Shown: positions 10,128 to 21,508 of the stretch, in pieces
Position numbering within the stretch: the stretch's first letter is position 1
Layout: the number at the start of each line of letters is the position of its first letter
Source: Xiphydria camelus
Lineage: Eukaryota; Arthropoda; Insecta; Hymenoptera; Xiphydriidae
DNA: 64,000 bases
Assembly: GCA_963678675.1 (NCBI GenBank)
Contig: OY783191.1
Location: 23,063,368 to 23,127,367, forward strand
Direction: 5' to 3'
The notes under the pieces: model-generated
Database searches by the model: none
Told to the model about the DNA's origin: nothing
The model's input: the letters and a program-made list of their open reading frames with translations, nothing else
Position numbers and translations under genes: made by a program

Positions 10128-10689
10128 ACATGAGGATGAAGAAGACTGCTGATTACAGATGCTGTTATAAAATGAAATACTCTTATTTGATTTTGAGGTT
10201 GAAAGTGAATTTTCATTATTATAACTAGAATGTTTTCGTTTATATTCACATAATGAGAATTTTGTGTTAAGGTTCATATTTACAATAAAAAATGGAAGAA
10301 TGTGTAACTAAAAACTCAGGGATGAATTCCTGCACAAAATATTATTTATAAACATACCTTCTTCAACGAAAAATTTAAATGAAATGAGAATGAATTGAAA
10401 AAGAGTCATTTTCTCCGTGTTTTCGTGGTTTTTCATGTTTTTTCGGGATATGCTGTAATTGACAAGAGGTAGAAGATGCAGAGGTCATTTACGACGAAAC
10501 GCAGCCACCGAAAAATGGTGAAAATGTGTACTTTTTTTCGGCAAAATGTGAAGTACGAAGGAACAGTAATCATGCGTTCAGGTAAACCTTTGTACAATTC
10601 TTTATGTAAACTGATAAACTCCTTCGCAATAATGCATGTGATAAACGGCTGAATGCTAAGTAGTACGTATGTCGCAAGCGTATTGTGAT

Positions 10690-11095
10690 ACTATCGAAAT
10701 CATGAAGAACCTGACAATTTGATTGATAATTTTAGTCGTATTATAATACCTACATCTACTTTTGCCTAGGCAAATAGCTTTTGTGGCTTCGCTCGCTTCG
10801 CCGATTCTAACCTAATACATTAAAATGTAAATATATTAGATTCGGTAAGATTAGATTACGTTAGATTAGGCTAGAATCGGCGGAGCGAGCGATAATCTAA
10901 CCTTACCGAATCTAATTTATTTATATTTTAATGTGTTAGATTAGGTTAGGTTAGGTTAGAATCGGTGGAGGGAGCGAAGCCACAATAATACGCCTAAAAT
11001 TTTCAGTCACATTGTCAGATTCTTCATGATTTCGGAAGTATTACAATACGCCTAGGCGTACTGTAAAAGCCTAGGCGTATTATAATACGACTGAT
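10690..11095. repeat. Nested inverted repeats with a short TTAGG run
   Basis: An outer pair ('attataatacgactg'/'cctaggcgt' near 10730-10770 and 11050-11095) encloses an inner pair ('gtggcttcgctc' at 10783 with 'gagcgaagccac' ending near 10983). Bases 10941-10959 read TTAGG three times plus TTAG, the insect telomere unit, embedded in a larger 'ttagatta' rich arm. Probably a MITE, not a telomere fusion. Confidence 0.6.
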
Positions 11096-12024
11096 ATTAC
11101 AAAACCGAGAAGATAACAATTACAAATGAAGATGACTTTTCCACTATGACAGAGAGGAGTGAGTCTAGCGAGCAAGCAGTGGAGGAAGATGACGCCACAA
11201 AAATTGATAACTTTTTGGCAATGAAGATCAAGAAAATAAAAAGACTACCGATCCTATCAAAAAAGAAAGAGAAGATAAAGATGACGCTGAAACACCAGCA
11301 GATGAGACGGATGACCAAATGTTTGGGAAAAATTGGACGGGTGAGAAAGTTAGTTATATTTGAATAACTAATTTAATGCAATACTTTTCGTAAGTATTTA
11401 TATATCCATTATTTTCTATGTGTACTATCCACATAATTTCGGTGGAATAATGTACCAGACGATAATGGTAAACGTCACTATTACTGATTAAAGCCCCCAA
11501 ATATCTTACGATTATTATTCATTTACTAAATATTCTTTGATTAGATTGCGTTAATTCTACTTTTTGTTTAGATACATAGAGATTTAAATCCCTGATAGTT
11601 TTTTACTGTCGGATTTTTCAGTGATGCGACGTATTGCTAAATACATACATGTAACAGCAAATAATAAGAGCTTCCTGGGGCATGTATCTTCTTGCAATAA
11701 AAAAACATTTTTTCGTTTTGTTTACACCCTCTTGCTTACTATCAAAAGAAAAGTATTTTTTTTTAGTTTTCCATAATAATATTACTTAATTAAAAAAAAT
11801 TCTGATCACGTGAAATGTAACTTTTCACGTTTCGTACAAATCGAAATAAAATAATATACATACGTATGTAAGTAAATCGATATGTATTGTAATAAAAAAT
11901 TAATTTTTATTTTTTTTTATACCCCACAAAAAGAATCGTATACCACCATATATATCTAATTTTACCTGATGCATCAGATATAATTAGATCCGAACGATTA
12001 CGAAAAAATTCTGATATACACAGG
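11096..12024. other. No gene confirmed; one charged ORF
   Basis: A frame at 11146-11367 begins with an acidic Ser/Glu stretch (MTERSESSEQAVEEDDATK) and becomes Lys-rich; 'gtgagaaag' near 11339 could be a splice donor. It could be an exon of an unrecognised gene, but there is no family signal. The rest is AT-rich with no motif. Confidence 0.25.
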
Positions 12025-12185
12025 AAGAAGATTACGGTTGGTAAGATTATCATACTTGGTATAGCAATTTTGATGTATTGCATGCGCACTTCGAGTGTTA
12101 CAGTCATACGTATGAATCACTCAAAGTGTCCAATACATGGAAATTGCTATACGAAGTATGAGAATAGGAATCGTAATCTTTTCTC
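12025..12185. repeat. Inverted repeat, 65-bp arms
   Basis: 'gaagattacggttgg...acttggtatagcaat' (12025-12090) pairs with 'attgctatacgaagt...gtaatcttttct' (12118-12185) around 'tcatacgtatga'. No coding content. Confidence 0.7.
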
Positions 12186-12193
12186 CATGTAGA

Positions 12194-12388
12194 ACCATAT
12201 ATAATTATATATAACTAATCAGATATGATCAGATCCGAAAATTGGCACGATCTAGTCATATATAACCATATATGAACATATATTGTTATATATAATCATA
12301 TATGGTTATATATGACTAGATCGCGCCAATTTTCGGATCCGATTATATCTGATTAGTTATATATAATTATATATGATTATATATAAAT
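12194..12388. repeat. AT-rich ~195-bp palindrome
   Basis: Arms of ~90 bp read 'accatatataattatata' and 'ggcacgatctagtcatata', with the inverse on the other side of a centre near 12288. Dense 'catatatgg' motifs. It would extrude a long cruciform and abuts the MITE at 12389. Confidence 0.75.
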
Positions 12389-12655
12389 GGTTTTTGAGTG
12401 TATGTACACCTAATGTCAATGATTCTGATCGGGTCGATTTGGGTGACGGTATTTTAAAAAATCGAGTCGACCGTAACTAAACAGCGCAAGAGAATCTTAT
12501 TGTTTTGCCATGAGAGCTAAATCTGATTGGGCCTTCATGGCAAAACAAGAAGGTTCGCTCGTACAGTTCAACTACAGTCGACTTAATTAAAGTACTGTCA
12601 CCCAAAGCGGGTCGATCAGAATCATTGACATTAGGTGTACATACACTCAAAAACC
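12389..12655. mobile_element. 267-bp MITE with ~55-bp TIRs
   Basis: Begins GGTTTTTGAGTGTATGTACA and ends with its inverse; TIRs continue through 'caatgattctgatcg'. The centre has a second inverted pair (TTTTGCCATGA / TCATGGCAAAA). No ORF. Target duplication unclear, since both flanks differ. Confidence 0.75.
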
Positions 12656-14453
12656 AGAGTGTCCATACAATGAAAAAATAGAGTGTCTTTGGTCACCAGT
12701 CTTCTGGCTGCTGAAGCAGTAACATAGTCTCAAATGAATACAACACCGTCGTCAGGCTGGTACAGCTAGAAGACTCCATAAATAGGAGCACGGTATCGTT
12801 GCTGTAGCATGTTCCACTCATGTAAAAATGCTTAATGATATAATAGTGAAATGTTCTTAGGTACACGATGGTCTGCTGCAGAGTCACCACTTTTTTCAAT
12901 ACAAGAAAATTTTATATCATTTTAAAATTCCAGAACAATTGCAAAAAGGTTAAATCACAATATCCGGTATCTCATTCCAATGATTAATATCTGATGCGAT
13001 TATTCCAAGCTCCTTCTCTCGACTTCAAAAGAATGTTGCTCATTAAAAAACAGAGATGCGACTTTTTAAAGGACTTTTCCGCTCCCGACATCTCGGACTG
13101 TGCATTTAGGTATATATCACAAGAGCATAAATTCGTGCTCATTTACCACCATAATCTGGAGTAATGTACCCATTCGAGCAAGTCCCGCGGTCGAGTTTAC
13201 ATTGTAAATCCACGGGTGCGGATCTAGGTGGTCCCGTATTCATATTCAAATGCAATACGATTGTTGGGCAGCGAAAGAGGTTCGACCCTTCGACTGCGAT
13301 ATTACGGGGCAACGTCATTTTTCCAGCTCCGTCTACGAGAGAGGCCGATGCCACTGCTGTACGGCTTCTTCCATATAACACGGTATATACGACATCTGAC
13401 TGTGCGGAAAAGAAATGATTATAAACGAAATCCCACGTAATCGTGCCTTTACGGGACTTCCAGGAAATTCGACTGAAGAGTTCCGATGGAACGCCAGTAC
13501 TCGAGCCTACTGTTGGAGAAGGTAATATCAGGGGATATTCGAGGCAACCTGGAACTTAAGTACATACTTCGCTCGCGGGAAGATCTCTACAAAATTCCCA
13601 GTGGAAACAACGAGTCAGACTTTCATTAACCTTTACAGTCATCCGGGCAAGGAGTACATCTAGCCGTGTACAATGAACTGTATTCACCTCAAATATTACC
13701 ACGAACTGACTCCTTTCCGGTGATAAAGTATTATATAATTGGCACTAGACTCTAACGAGTTTTTTGTTGAAAAACTCTATCGAAACGGGGAAATTCTATC
13801 ACGTGTATATCTTAAAAGTTATACGACTCAAGAAAAATGTGATTACGTTTATTTTCATTTATTAAATATTTCTTTTGCTAAGCTGATAAACAGTTTTTCG
13901 CCATTAAAAAATATACATCTTCCAAGTTACGTCACTTCAAAAATACATGTGTGATATTTAAGTACTGTTACAATTACTGTTAGAGTAATTCACGCATTAA
14001 ATTATTTAACATCTTGTCATAATTTTGAAATGAGACTTCTTTACTTCCACTAGGGTAAGTCGAGGGGATGATTCACCAGAGTATAACGAAAAGTGCAATG
14101 CTTAGGAGTGGGGCGCTCAATAGCTACAGTGGGGATATGGAGCACCCCACTCTTTACTCTCGGGCAAGCGTTAGTGAGATGACGTTACAGTGTTGAATTT
14201 TTCAATACACTGGAGACAATTTTCTCTTTAAAACAGTTTCTCTTTATGAATAATATAATAAAATGAAATAAGTGGATAGAATTTCAAACAGATAGAGGAT
14301 CCACATTTCACCAAACGGTTCGGTCATCGTCTCAAAGATTTTGATTAAATTAACGAAATTTTTTTTTCTCGGTGTAGTAATAATTTTCACCTCTGGATTA
14401 AAATAATTGAAACGTCCAAATTGTTAGGGAAGATATATTTTTACGCTAATATA
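12656..14453. other. No gene or repeat recognised
   Basis: Mostly single-copy in this window. 13140-13420 is GC-richer and open in several frames on both strands, but none of the translations has a motif I recognise and no splice pattern supports an exon. Confidence 0.35.
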
Positions 14454-15657
14454 CAGGGTGGACCAGGTTAAACGTCATTTTTTTGATATGTGATAGAACA
14501 ACCAAAAAAAAGTAGACTTTCATAAGAAAATTTTTTTCAAAAATGTTTCCTAACAAAGATACAGGGTGTCAAAGTTTTGAAAAAAAAATGGTTTTCTCAT
14601 CATAACTTCTAAACTACTTGATCGATTTCCATGAAATTTCGCACACATGCTAATGTAGAACAGCTCTAAGCAATAATTAAATAATTTTTTGAAAACTCCA
14701 GTGGCGTAGATACTAGGGGCCGGTACCCCCCTTTACCCCTCCCAATCTTTAGCGCCACTGGATATTTTGCAAAGAAAATTTAATTATTGGATTCCCCGTT
14801 TAATTTAGAGAAAAAAATCACCCTTCCAAATTTTTTATTTTTGGCTTCGTTTTTCACAGATATTTATTTTAATTTATAGGGTTGCGAGCAGGCCAAAGCT
14901 AGGTTGAACTCCATTAATTGTGATATGTGATAGAGCAACCAAAAAAAAATAGATTCTCATGAGAAAATTTTTTTCGAAAAAGTTTCCTAACAAAGATATA
15001 GGGTGTCAAAGTTTCGAAAAAAAAAATGGTTTTCTCATCATAACTTCTAAGCCACTGGATCGATTTCCATAAAATTTTGCACACAGGCTAATGTCGTACA
15101 GCTCTAATAATTAAATAATTTTAAAAAATTCTCCAGTGGCGTAGATACTGGAGGCCGGTACCCCCTTTTCCCCCTTCCCAATCTTCGGCGCCACTGGATA
15201 TTTTGACAAGAAAATTTAATTATTGGATTCCCCGTTTAAATTAAAGGAAAAAAATCTCAAAAACGAAGTCACAAATCAAAAATTTGCAAGGGTGATTTTT
15301 TTCTTTAAATTAAACGGGGAATCCAATAATTAAATTTTCTTTGCAAAATATCCAGTGGCGCCGAAGATTGGGAAGGGGGAGAGCGGGGTACCGGCCCCGA
15401 GTATCTACGCCACTGGAACATTTTTAAAAATTATTTAATTGTTACTTAGAGCTGTACGACATTAGCATGTGTGCGAAATTTCATGGAAATCGATCAAGTA
15501 GTTTAGAAATTATGATGAGAAAACCATTTTTTTTTCGAAACTTTGACGCCCTATATCTTTGTTAGGAAACATTTTTGAAAATAATTTTCTTATGAGTACT
15601 TTTTTTTTGTTGTTCTATCACATATAAAAAAAATGACGTTTAACCTGGTCCACCCTG
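14454..15657. mobile_element. Three-armed foldback element, CAGGGTGGACC termini, TA duplication
   Basis: Starts CAGGGTGGACCAGGTTAAAC and ends with the inverse; TA flanks at 14452-14453 and 15658-15659. The left arm (14454-14860) is repeated directly at ~14925-15270 and inverted at ~15245-15657, so three copies of one ~400-bp module are present. Each holds 'tccagtggcgtagatact', 'ggtaccccc' and 'acggggaatcc'. No transposase; presumably mobilised by a Tc1/mariner-group enzyme. Confidence 0.85.
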
Positions 15658-16829
15658 TATAAATATTTATTTCAGTTGCAAATACGGTTTTAATTATCTA
15701 ACCCGCTTGTATATATGGAGCGTGCATTTCTAAAATTTTATAAGTTTTAAAACTAAAGTTTTTCAGGGGAGAAGAAAAATGTGTTTAAGAAAAATGGGGG
15801 CGTGGCAGCCATGCACGTTAGAAGTGAAACTTCAGAGATCCCTGCATCAAGGAATAAGACCAACTGAGGGATAGAGGGATCTCTGAAATTTTTCACTTCT
15901 AACGCGCGTAGCTGCCACGAATCCATTTTTTTATTACATCCAAATTTATAATAGTCCATGCAAAAAAACAAAAAAGTACATTCTAATCAATCATAATATC
16001 CACCGAATAACTCAGGTGCTCTGGAAGTATACTCCTATACGAACCACCTCATTTCAAAAGTTGTAAAAGATATTAATAAAATCCCTCTATCAAAACTTCC
16101 ATAAGCTAAGTACAATAGTCTATGGCTTAAATTGATCTTCGCTTCATCCCGCTTCAACCCTTCCTTTCAGTCTCCCCGTTATTGCCTCTCTTTAGCCATT
16201 AATCGCAAGAACTTACGGTAATTCCTATGGTAATTCGGAGACTTCAGCGCCCAACTTTCCAACTGCATCTGCCTGTGGAAATGGAGAAAATTATTTCAAA
16301 GAGAGTTTCGCCAGAATTTGAAACGTCGGTGCTTTTAGATACATATAACAGCTTCGAAGTTAGTTTCCGCATTACGAGTGTATATGGGGCGTTCCACGCC
16401 AGATCGACAAGCTTCTGACCCTCACCCTCGCGGATTTGCTTCGCGATTTTTTCCCGTGTTGTGCACACTCTAAAAGGCCTCTAGTCTTTAAAACAGATTC
16501 TTTCATCATGGCGTTCATGAATTATGAACTTCTTACGATATTCAAGGAACGCCATTTTTTTAAATTCTGAAAAAGATCTCATAAATATTTTAAGAAGTTA
16601 CAACCAGTTTAACTCATTCGAAAGTGACAAAGTTTGGCTTACTATTTTTTTACGCACTTCAAACATAATTTTTTCACAAAAATCATTTTTTAACCTGGTT
16701 CAAATTCTGTAAAAAATATTAGAATATTGTTGGATAAATAAAAATCACTTCCAAAGTGAAATTAGTAATTGTCTCAAGAAATGTGGGAAGACATTAATTT
16801 CATTTTTAAAACGATTTTTGTTCAATAGG

Positions 16830-16832
<3 letters not shown>
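15658..16832. other. No gene seen; contains one hairpin
   Basis: 15792-15925 is an imperfect hairpin ('ttagaagtgaaa...cagagatccct' with its inverse). The rest, including a GC-richer patch at 16130-16440, has open frames in both strands but no recognisable domain. Confidence 0.35.
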
Positions 16833-16870
<38 letters not shown>

Positions 16871-16960
16871 TCTCCCTCTCTCCCTCTCTCCCTCTCTCCC
16901 TCTCTCCCTCTCTCCCTCTCTCCCTCTCTCCCTCTCTCCCTCTCTCCCTCTCTCCCTCTC
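16833..16960 (+). repeat. CT microsatellite grading into an 8-bp TCTCTCCC minisatellite
   Basis: About 33 bases of (TC)n are followed by about a dozen regular TCTCTCCC units. It abuts the 5' truncation point of the reverse transcriptase remnant, a common association for non-LTR insertions. Confidence 0.9.
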
Positions 16961-17518
16961 ATAGGGAGCAGCATCATAAACGCCAAACGCCTGCTATACG
17001 CCGATGATCTGCAAATCTATCTGAATTGTCCTCCTCACGAACTAAACTCATGTATAGCCTAACTCAATGAAGATATACTCCGTATTGACCGCTGGGCTCA
17101 CAACAACCTTCTCAAACTCAATCTTGGCAAGACTAAAGCGATCATCCTTGGCAATGAGCGTTACATCAACTCCATCGATTCCGACAGTCTTCCACCACTT
17201 GGATCCAATGGTATTAATATCCCGCTCGTCAACTCGGTGAGGAATCTAGGATTGATTATCGACTCCAAACTCAACTTTAAAGAGCATGTCCGCTTTGTCA
17301 CTGCAAAAATCAACCGATCCTACTATCAACTGCATCGAATCTGACCTTACACCAACTTTAGCCTTCGGAAAATCTTGGTCAGAGCGCTTTAATCTTACCT
17401 CACTTAGACTACTGTACGGTTGCTCTAAATGGTGCTGGAACTGTTCTCAATGTCAAGCTCCAACGACTAGTTAATAAAGGGATTCGCTACATTTTTGGAT
17501 TACCGCGCGATACCCACA
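16961..17518 (+). pseudogene. Non-LTR retrotransposon reverse transcriptase fragment (jockey/CR1 type)
   Basis: The fragment starts just before the catalytic motif: RLLYADDLQIYLN, with YADD at 16997-17008. It continues through WAHNNLLKLNLGKTKAIILG and VNSVRNLGLIIDSKLNFKEH, typical of the palm and thumb of LINE reverse transcriptases. A TAA stops the frame soon after YADD (position ~17058), a TGA follows HRI, and there are frameshifts in the distal thumb (IRYIFGLPRDTHIK near 17480). It breaks off at 17518 where repeat A begins. No endonuclease domain, poly-A tail or full element is present. The enzyme would copy its own RNA by target-primed reverse transcription; this copy is dead. Confidence 0.85.
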
Positions 17519-17520
17519 TC

Positions 17521-18075
17521 AAGAGACACGGCAGTGTCTTGCGGCATGTTCGTTCAAGTAGTTTCGCACTCAGACACGACAGCGCTGATGTCGCGAGCGC
17601 ACCCGTGTCTCTTTACACCACAAATGTCTGCCCCCTGCTACCCTCAATTTTTACATCGAATTTTCTCAATAAATATACGGTTATAACCAAAACTATGCTT
17701 AGTTACGCCATATAAATTGACTATTCTCTATTGAGAGAGACCAGAATAAATGTTATAAGTTACATATTAACAGAGATTTTTCCTTAGCAACGCGAAGCCA
17801 CGCCCCTTGCGCCTAAAAGTCGAGAATCCGATTTCTCGGGCGATATATATATGTCAAAATCTCACAAAAATTCCGCCTACCTTCGGCGATAGTCGGCCAT
17901 GATCGGAAATATGTACACAGATACGGCCACACGCATACGCCATCAAATATACGTGAGAGTGTGTGAGAGAATATATTCCTTAAATGTTTGGGTATTTTCA
18001 AAGTTAATAAAATATTTCCATTCGCGAAACGATTCACCTCGCGTTTATTTCGATCCTCGGACGCGCTTGTTAATA
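17521..18075 (+). repeat. Interspersed repeat family A, copy 2 (longest)
   Basis: Matches 1-228 and, inverted, 57436-57901, and carries the ~340-bp middle part missing from copy 1. It starts with a small hairpin (AGACAC...GTGTCT). Short open frames are not conserved between copies. Homology with copy 3 ends near 'gcgcttgttaata' (18072). Confidence 0.75.
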
Positions 18076-18775
18076 AACTGTAAACATTCAGTGTAATCGG
18101 AGTTATGAATCTCAATAGTGGTGAATGTGACAGACGCTCCGTACAGTTTAATAATCGTTTGTTTTTTTTCGATAATCGAGATAGCGAACGGATGCAGTGC
18201 TGTGTTTCTCTAGTTGCCTGTGCATAAAGAGGAGGAAAGGAGACGACAGTATCTCAGAAGAATCACCATCAGATAAGTTTAATTGCCATCTGACAGCTTT
18301 AACCTCACTTTCGATGGAAGGACAATTATCTTTGTGATAATTCTATTTTTTGTTTCAGCGTCATGCGAGCACGAGACGAATCTATGGCTTTTCTTCTCTG
18401 TCACAATCAAAGCCGTGGGAGAAAAATAGGAGATGCAATGGAATTGGATCACAACAATCAAGTAATTACTTTATCATTATTTTTTCTCTATCGATATATT
18501 TCCTCTTTCGTACTATTACAAGTTCCAATTTACACACCGACCTGTCAAACCTGAAGTGTACATGTACCTCACTTCTATTTCATCTGTTCTTTGTCTCCGT
18601 TGTAACGACAGTCAATGAAGAATCACTGATACCGATTAGGGTTCGAGGGTTATTCCTTATTCTTTGTAGCACAGAGCATCGATATTTTACTGCGCCTGCT
18701 TTCTTCTGGAACTTCCTAAAATAATATTATAAAAACCCCATATGATTGTTATTTACAATTTGTTACAGATCGTAT

Positions 18776-18905
18776 GCGAACCCGAGGGGGTTTCTTTCGA
18801 ACGAAGGATCATCCACTTGCTGTTCCAAGAACCAGTTGCATTAGTTCATTTGGCGAGCTGGATCTGCTGTCTCTTGTGCATGGACGTGTGCCACTTTAAA
18901 TGGAT
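18776..18905 (-). pseudogene. Mariner/IS630-like transposase fragment in family B (copy 1)
   Basis: The minus strand reads HPFKVAHVHA, then TADPAR, then CNWFLEQQVDDPSFERN, the region just N-terminal to the first catalytic Asp in Tc1/mariner-group transposases. A stop follows MN. Only ~43 codons remain. The same fragment recurs at 19398, 21700 and 49822. Confidence 0.6.
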
Positions 18906-19397
18906 ATTTTTTTGTAATTTCCATCGTTACATCAGAGGCGAAGAAGAGATGAAATAGAAGTGAGGTACATGTACATTTCACGTTTGATAGGTCGGTATAT
19001 AAATTGGAACTTCTGATAGTATAATACGAAAGAGGAAATATATCGATAAAGGAAAAATAATAATAAAGTAGTTACTACATTATTGTAATCTAATTTCATT
19101 GTATCCCTTACTTTTCTGCCACGACTTTGATCGTTGATAGTGAAGAAAAATCAAATTTATTGGTTGATCCATCTACTATCAACAATCAAAGTTGTGGCAG
19201 AAAAATAAAGGATACAATAGAATTGGATTACAATAATGTAGTAACTATTTTATTATCATTTTTTCTTTATCGATATATTTCCTCTTTCGTATTATACTAT
19301 CAGAAGTTCCCATTTATATACCAACCTATCAAACGTGAAGTGTACATGTACCTCACTTCTATTTCATCTCTTCTTCGCCTCTGATGTAACAATGGAA

Positions 19398-19545
19398 ATT
19401 ACGAAATATCCATTTAAAGTGGCACATGTCCATGCACTCGAGACAGCAGATCCAGCTCGCCGAATGAACTAATGCAACTGGTTCTTGAAGCAACAAGTGG
19501 ATGATCCCTTGTTCGAAAGAAATCCCCTCGGGTTCGCATACGATC
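19398..19545 (+). pseudogene. Mariner/IS630-like transposase fragment in family B (copy 2)
   Basis: The plus strand reads YPFKVAHVHALETADPARRM, a stop, then CNWFLKQQVDDPLFERN. Same segment as 18776-18905 but inverted relative to it, showing that the B modules lie head to head. Confidence 0.6.
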
Positions 19546-20256
19546 TGTAACAAATTGTAAATAACATAATCATTTGCAGTTTCACTATTTAAAATATACC
19601 GAACTTACTCAACGTAGAAATTAAGAAACTATATTAATCTGAGTTAACCAATTCTAATGACAGAATTATTAAAAATGATATATTTCATCTTTCGTATTAT
19701 ACTATCACAAGTTCCAATTTATAAATCGACCTGCCAAACGTGAAGTGTACATGTACCTCACTTCTATTTCATCTCTTCTTCGCCTCTAGTGTAACGATAG
19801 AAATTATAAAATATCATAACTTTTCTGTAACATTTCTGCAATATTTTACAATATTCGTGAACACTACCGTATGTTAGAAATATATATTTCTCGATAAATT
19901 CGCGAATGTTGCAAAACATCATAGAAACGTTTCGGAATCATTACGTCAAAAGATCTCCTCGATAATGTACAGCTCGATAAGATTGTACTTGTCAAGGCTG
20001 AATTATGTAGGGTTTTTATAATTATTTTAGGAAGTCCCAGAAGAATACAGGTGCAGCAAAATATCGATGCTCTGTCCTAGAAAGAATGAGGAATAACCCT
20101 CGAACCCTAATCGATATCAGTGATTCCTCATTGACGTTCGTTACACCAGAGTTGAAGAAGAGATGAAATAGAAGTGAGGTACATGTACACTTCACTTTTA
20201 ACAGGTCGGTATATAAATTTGAACTTGTGATAGTATAATACGAAAGAGGAAATATA

Positions 20257-21508
20257 TGGGCATTTCTCTGTAAACTGGGCAAGTTTTGAGTGAAAGTTGT
20301 CTAGGCAACTTTTTTCTTAAATATTAAAAAAATCTTATTAACGGAATAGCTATATACCTAATTAATAATAAATAGCAGATGAACCAAAAATATTCCCATT
20401 ATTTTAACAAATATTGAGAATTTTCTGAAAAATCGACACAGGGGACTGTTTCATTTGATTTCATTGGAAGGTAGCATAAAATGTAATAACTTTATATTAT
20501 TATGCTGTACACAAGGAATTTTATTTAGTATAACAATATCAATTTTTGATTATATAAATAAAATACATGGGCGTTTCTCTGTAAACTTGGCAAGTCGTTT
20601 GTAAAAGTTGTCTAGGCAACTTTCTTTCTTATATATTAAACAAATCTTATTAAGGGAATAGCTATATACCTAATTAATAATAAATAGCAGATGAACGAAA
20701 AATATTTCATTACCTACTTTAACAAATATTGAGAATTTTCTGAAAAATTGACACAGGGGACTGTTGCCAGGGGACTGTTTAATTTGATTTCATTAGAAGG
20801 TAGCACAAAATGTAATAACTTTATGTTATTGTGCTGTACACAATGAATTGTATCTATTATAACAATATAAATTTTCCAAGATATAAATAAAATACATAAT
20901 AACACATAAATATAATTCATGCCAGGGGACTGTCAGCTGGCAGGTTGCGACGCGGGTTCCACGAAGCGATGCTCGTGCAGCACTAGAAAAAACAGCGTCC
21001 GGGCGCTTCTGGTTGCACAACCATGCAAACTTCAGATCGTCTACGTTTCGTAACACGCATTAAAAAAGTAATAGTTTAAGCTGTAGACTACGTGAGGTGT
21101 ACTTTACAATATAGACAGGGCGACTGTTCACAAAATTCTGAGACAAACTTTAATAATACTTTATTTAGGTTCACATATGTATATTAATGAAAAAATGAGT
21201 AGGGTGACTAACAGTGATGTAACATTGTTGAAATTATCAGATAATTTCATTGATTCCTAAAGTTATTATTTCAATTCATTTAATCTAAAGTACTCACTTG
21301 CTTTGGTGACACGCCAGGGGACTGTATTTCGGGCGTTATTAAACTACTTTTTTTATAATAAAGTTAATATAAATGGATACTGTACGCTGAGCAGAGATAA
21401 ATTAGGTAATTATCTTCAAACTTAACCACTAGATATACAGCAATCTATAATTTTTTATATAATATTGGTCGGAGACAACCAGTTGCCCAGTTTACAGAGA
21501 AACACCCA
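20257..21508. mobile_element. TIR element with recurring CAGGGGACTGT motif, TA duplication
   Basis: Begins TGGGCATTTCTCTGTAAACT and ends with the inverse (TTTACAGAGAAACACCCA). TA flanks at 20255-20256 and 21509-21510; the uninterrupted B copies at 19680 and 42795 show one TA, so this is a filled site. The first ~310 bp are duplicated in tandem (20257-20570, 20570-20890). CAGGGGACTGT occurs exactly at 20439, 20754, 20768, 20923 and 21315. No long ORF; non-autonomous. Confidence 0.8.

Larger units (their letters stand above)
7848..10477 (+). mobile_element. Decayed element carrying the PIN-like 'GCDTTS' gene (boundaries approximate)
   Basis: A ~30-bp inverted repeat (CCTCTTGTCAATTACAGCAT at 7848; inverse ending near 10469) brackets the gene. 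A second inverted pair, 9912-10000 with 10044-10127, shows that the 3' end was duplicated in inverse orientation. The related gene at 60372-61370 sits in a clear TIR transposon, so this is inferred to be the same kind of unit. No target duplication seen. Confidence 0.45.
18080..20256. repeat. Hairpin repeat family B, first block
   Basis: The recurring module runs 'atcaacaatcaaagtcgtgg', 'cttatttttctgccac' (inverse), 'tttctttatcgatatat', 'cctctttcgtattatac', 'gacctgtcaaacgtgaag', 'gtacatgtacctcacttc', 'tttcatctcttcttcgcctc'. Hairpin centres fall where two modules face each other around 'ttgatttttcttcactatc' (here near 19160). 18080-18760 is matched inverted by 55100-55745. Fragments of a mariner-like transposase occur on both strands within the block. 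Confidence 0.75.

Noticed and set aside
10941..10959. Telomere or chromosome fusion point
   Set aside because: Only three and a half TTAGG units, inside a repeat arm with related 'ttagatta' text.
13139..13440. Three overlapping ORFs as a host exon
   Set aside because: Open in three frames on both strands because of low stop density; no splice sites, domain or codon signal favours one.
17521..18075. Repeat A as a definite LTR
   Set aside because: Three copies exist, but none shows TG...CA ends, paired LTRs, a primer-binding site or gag-pol sequence nearby.
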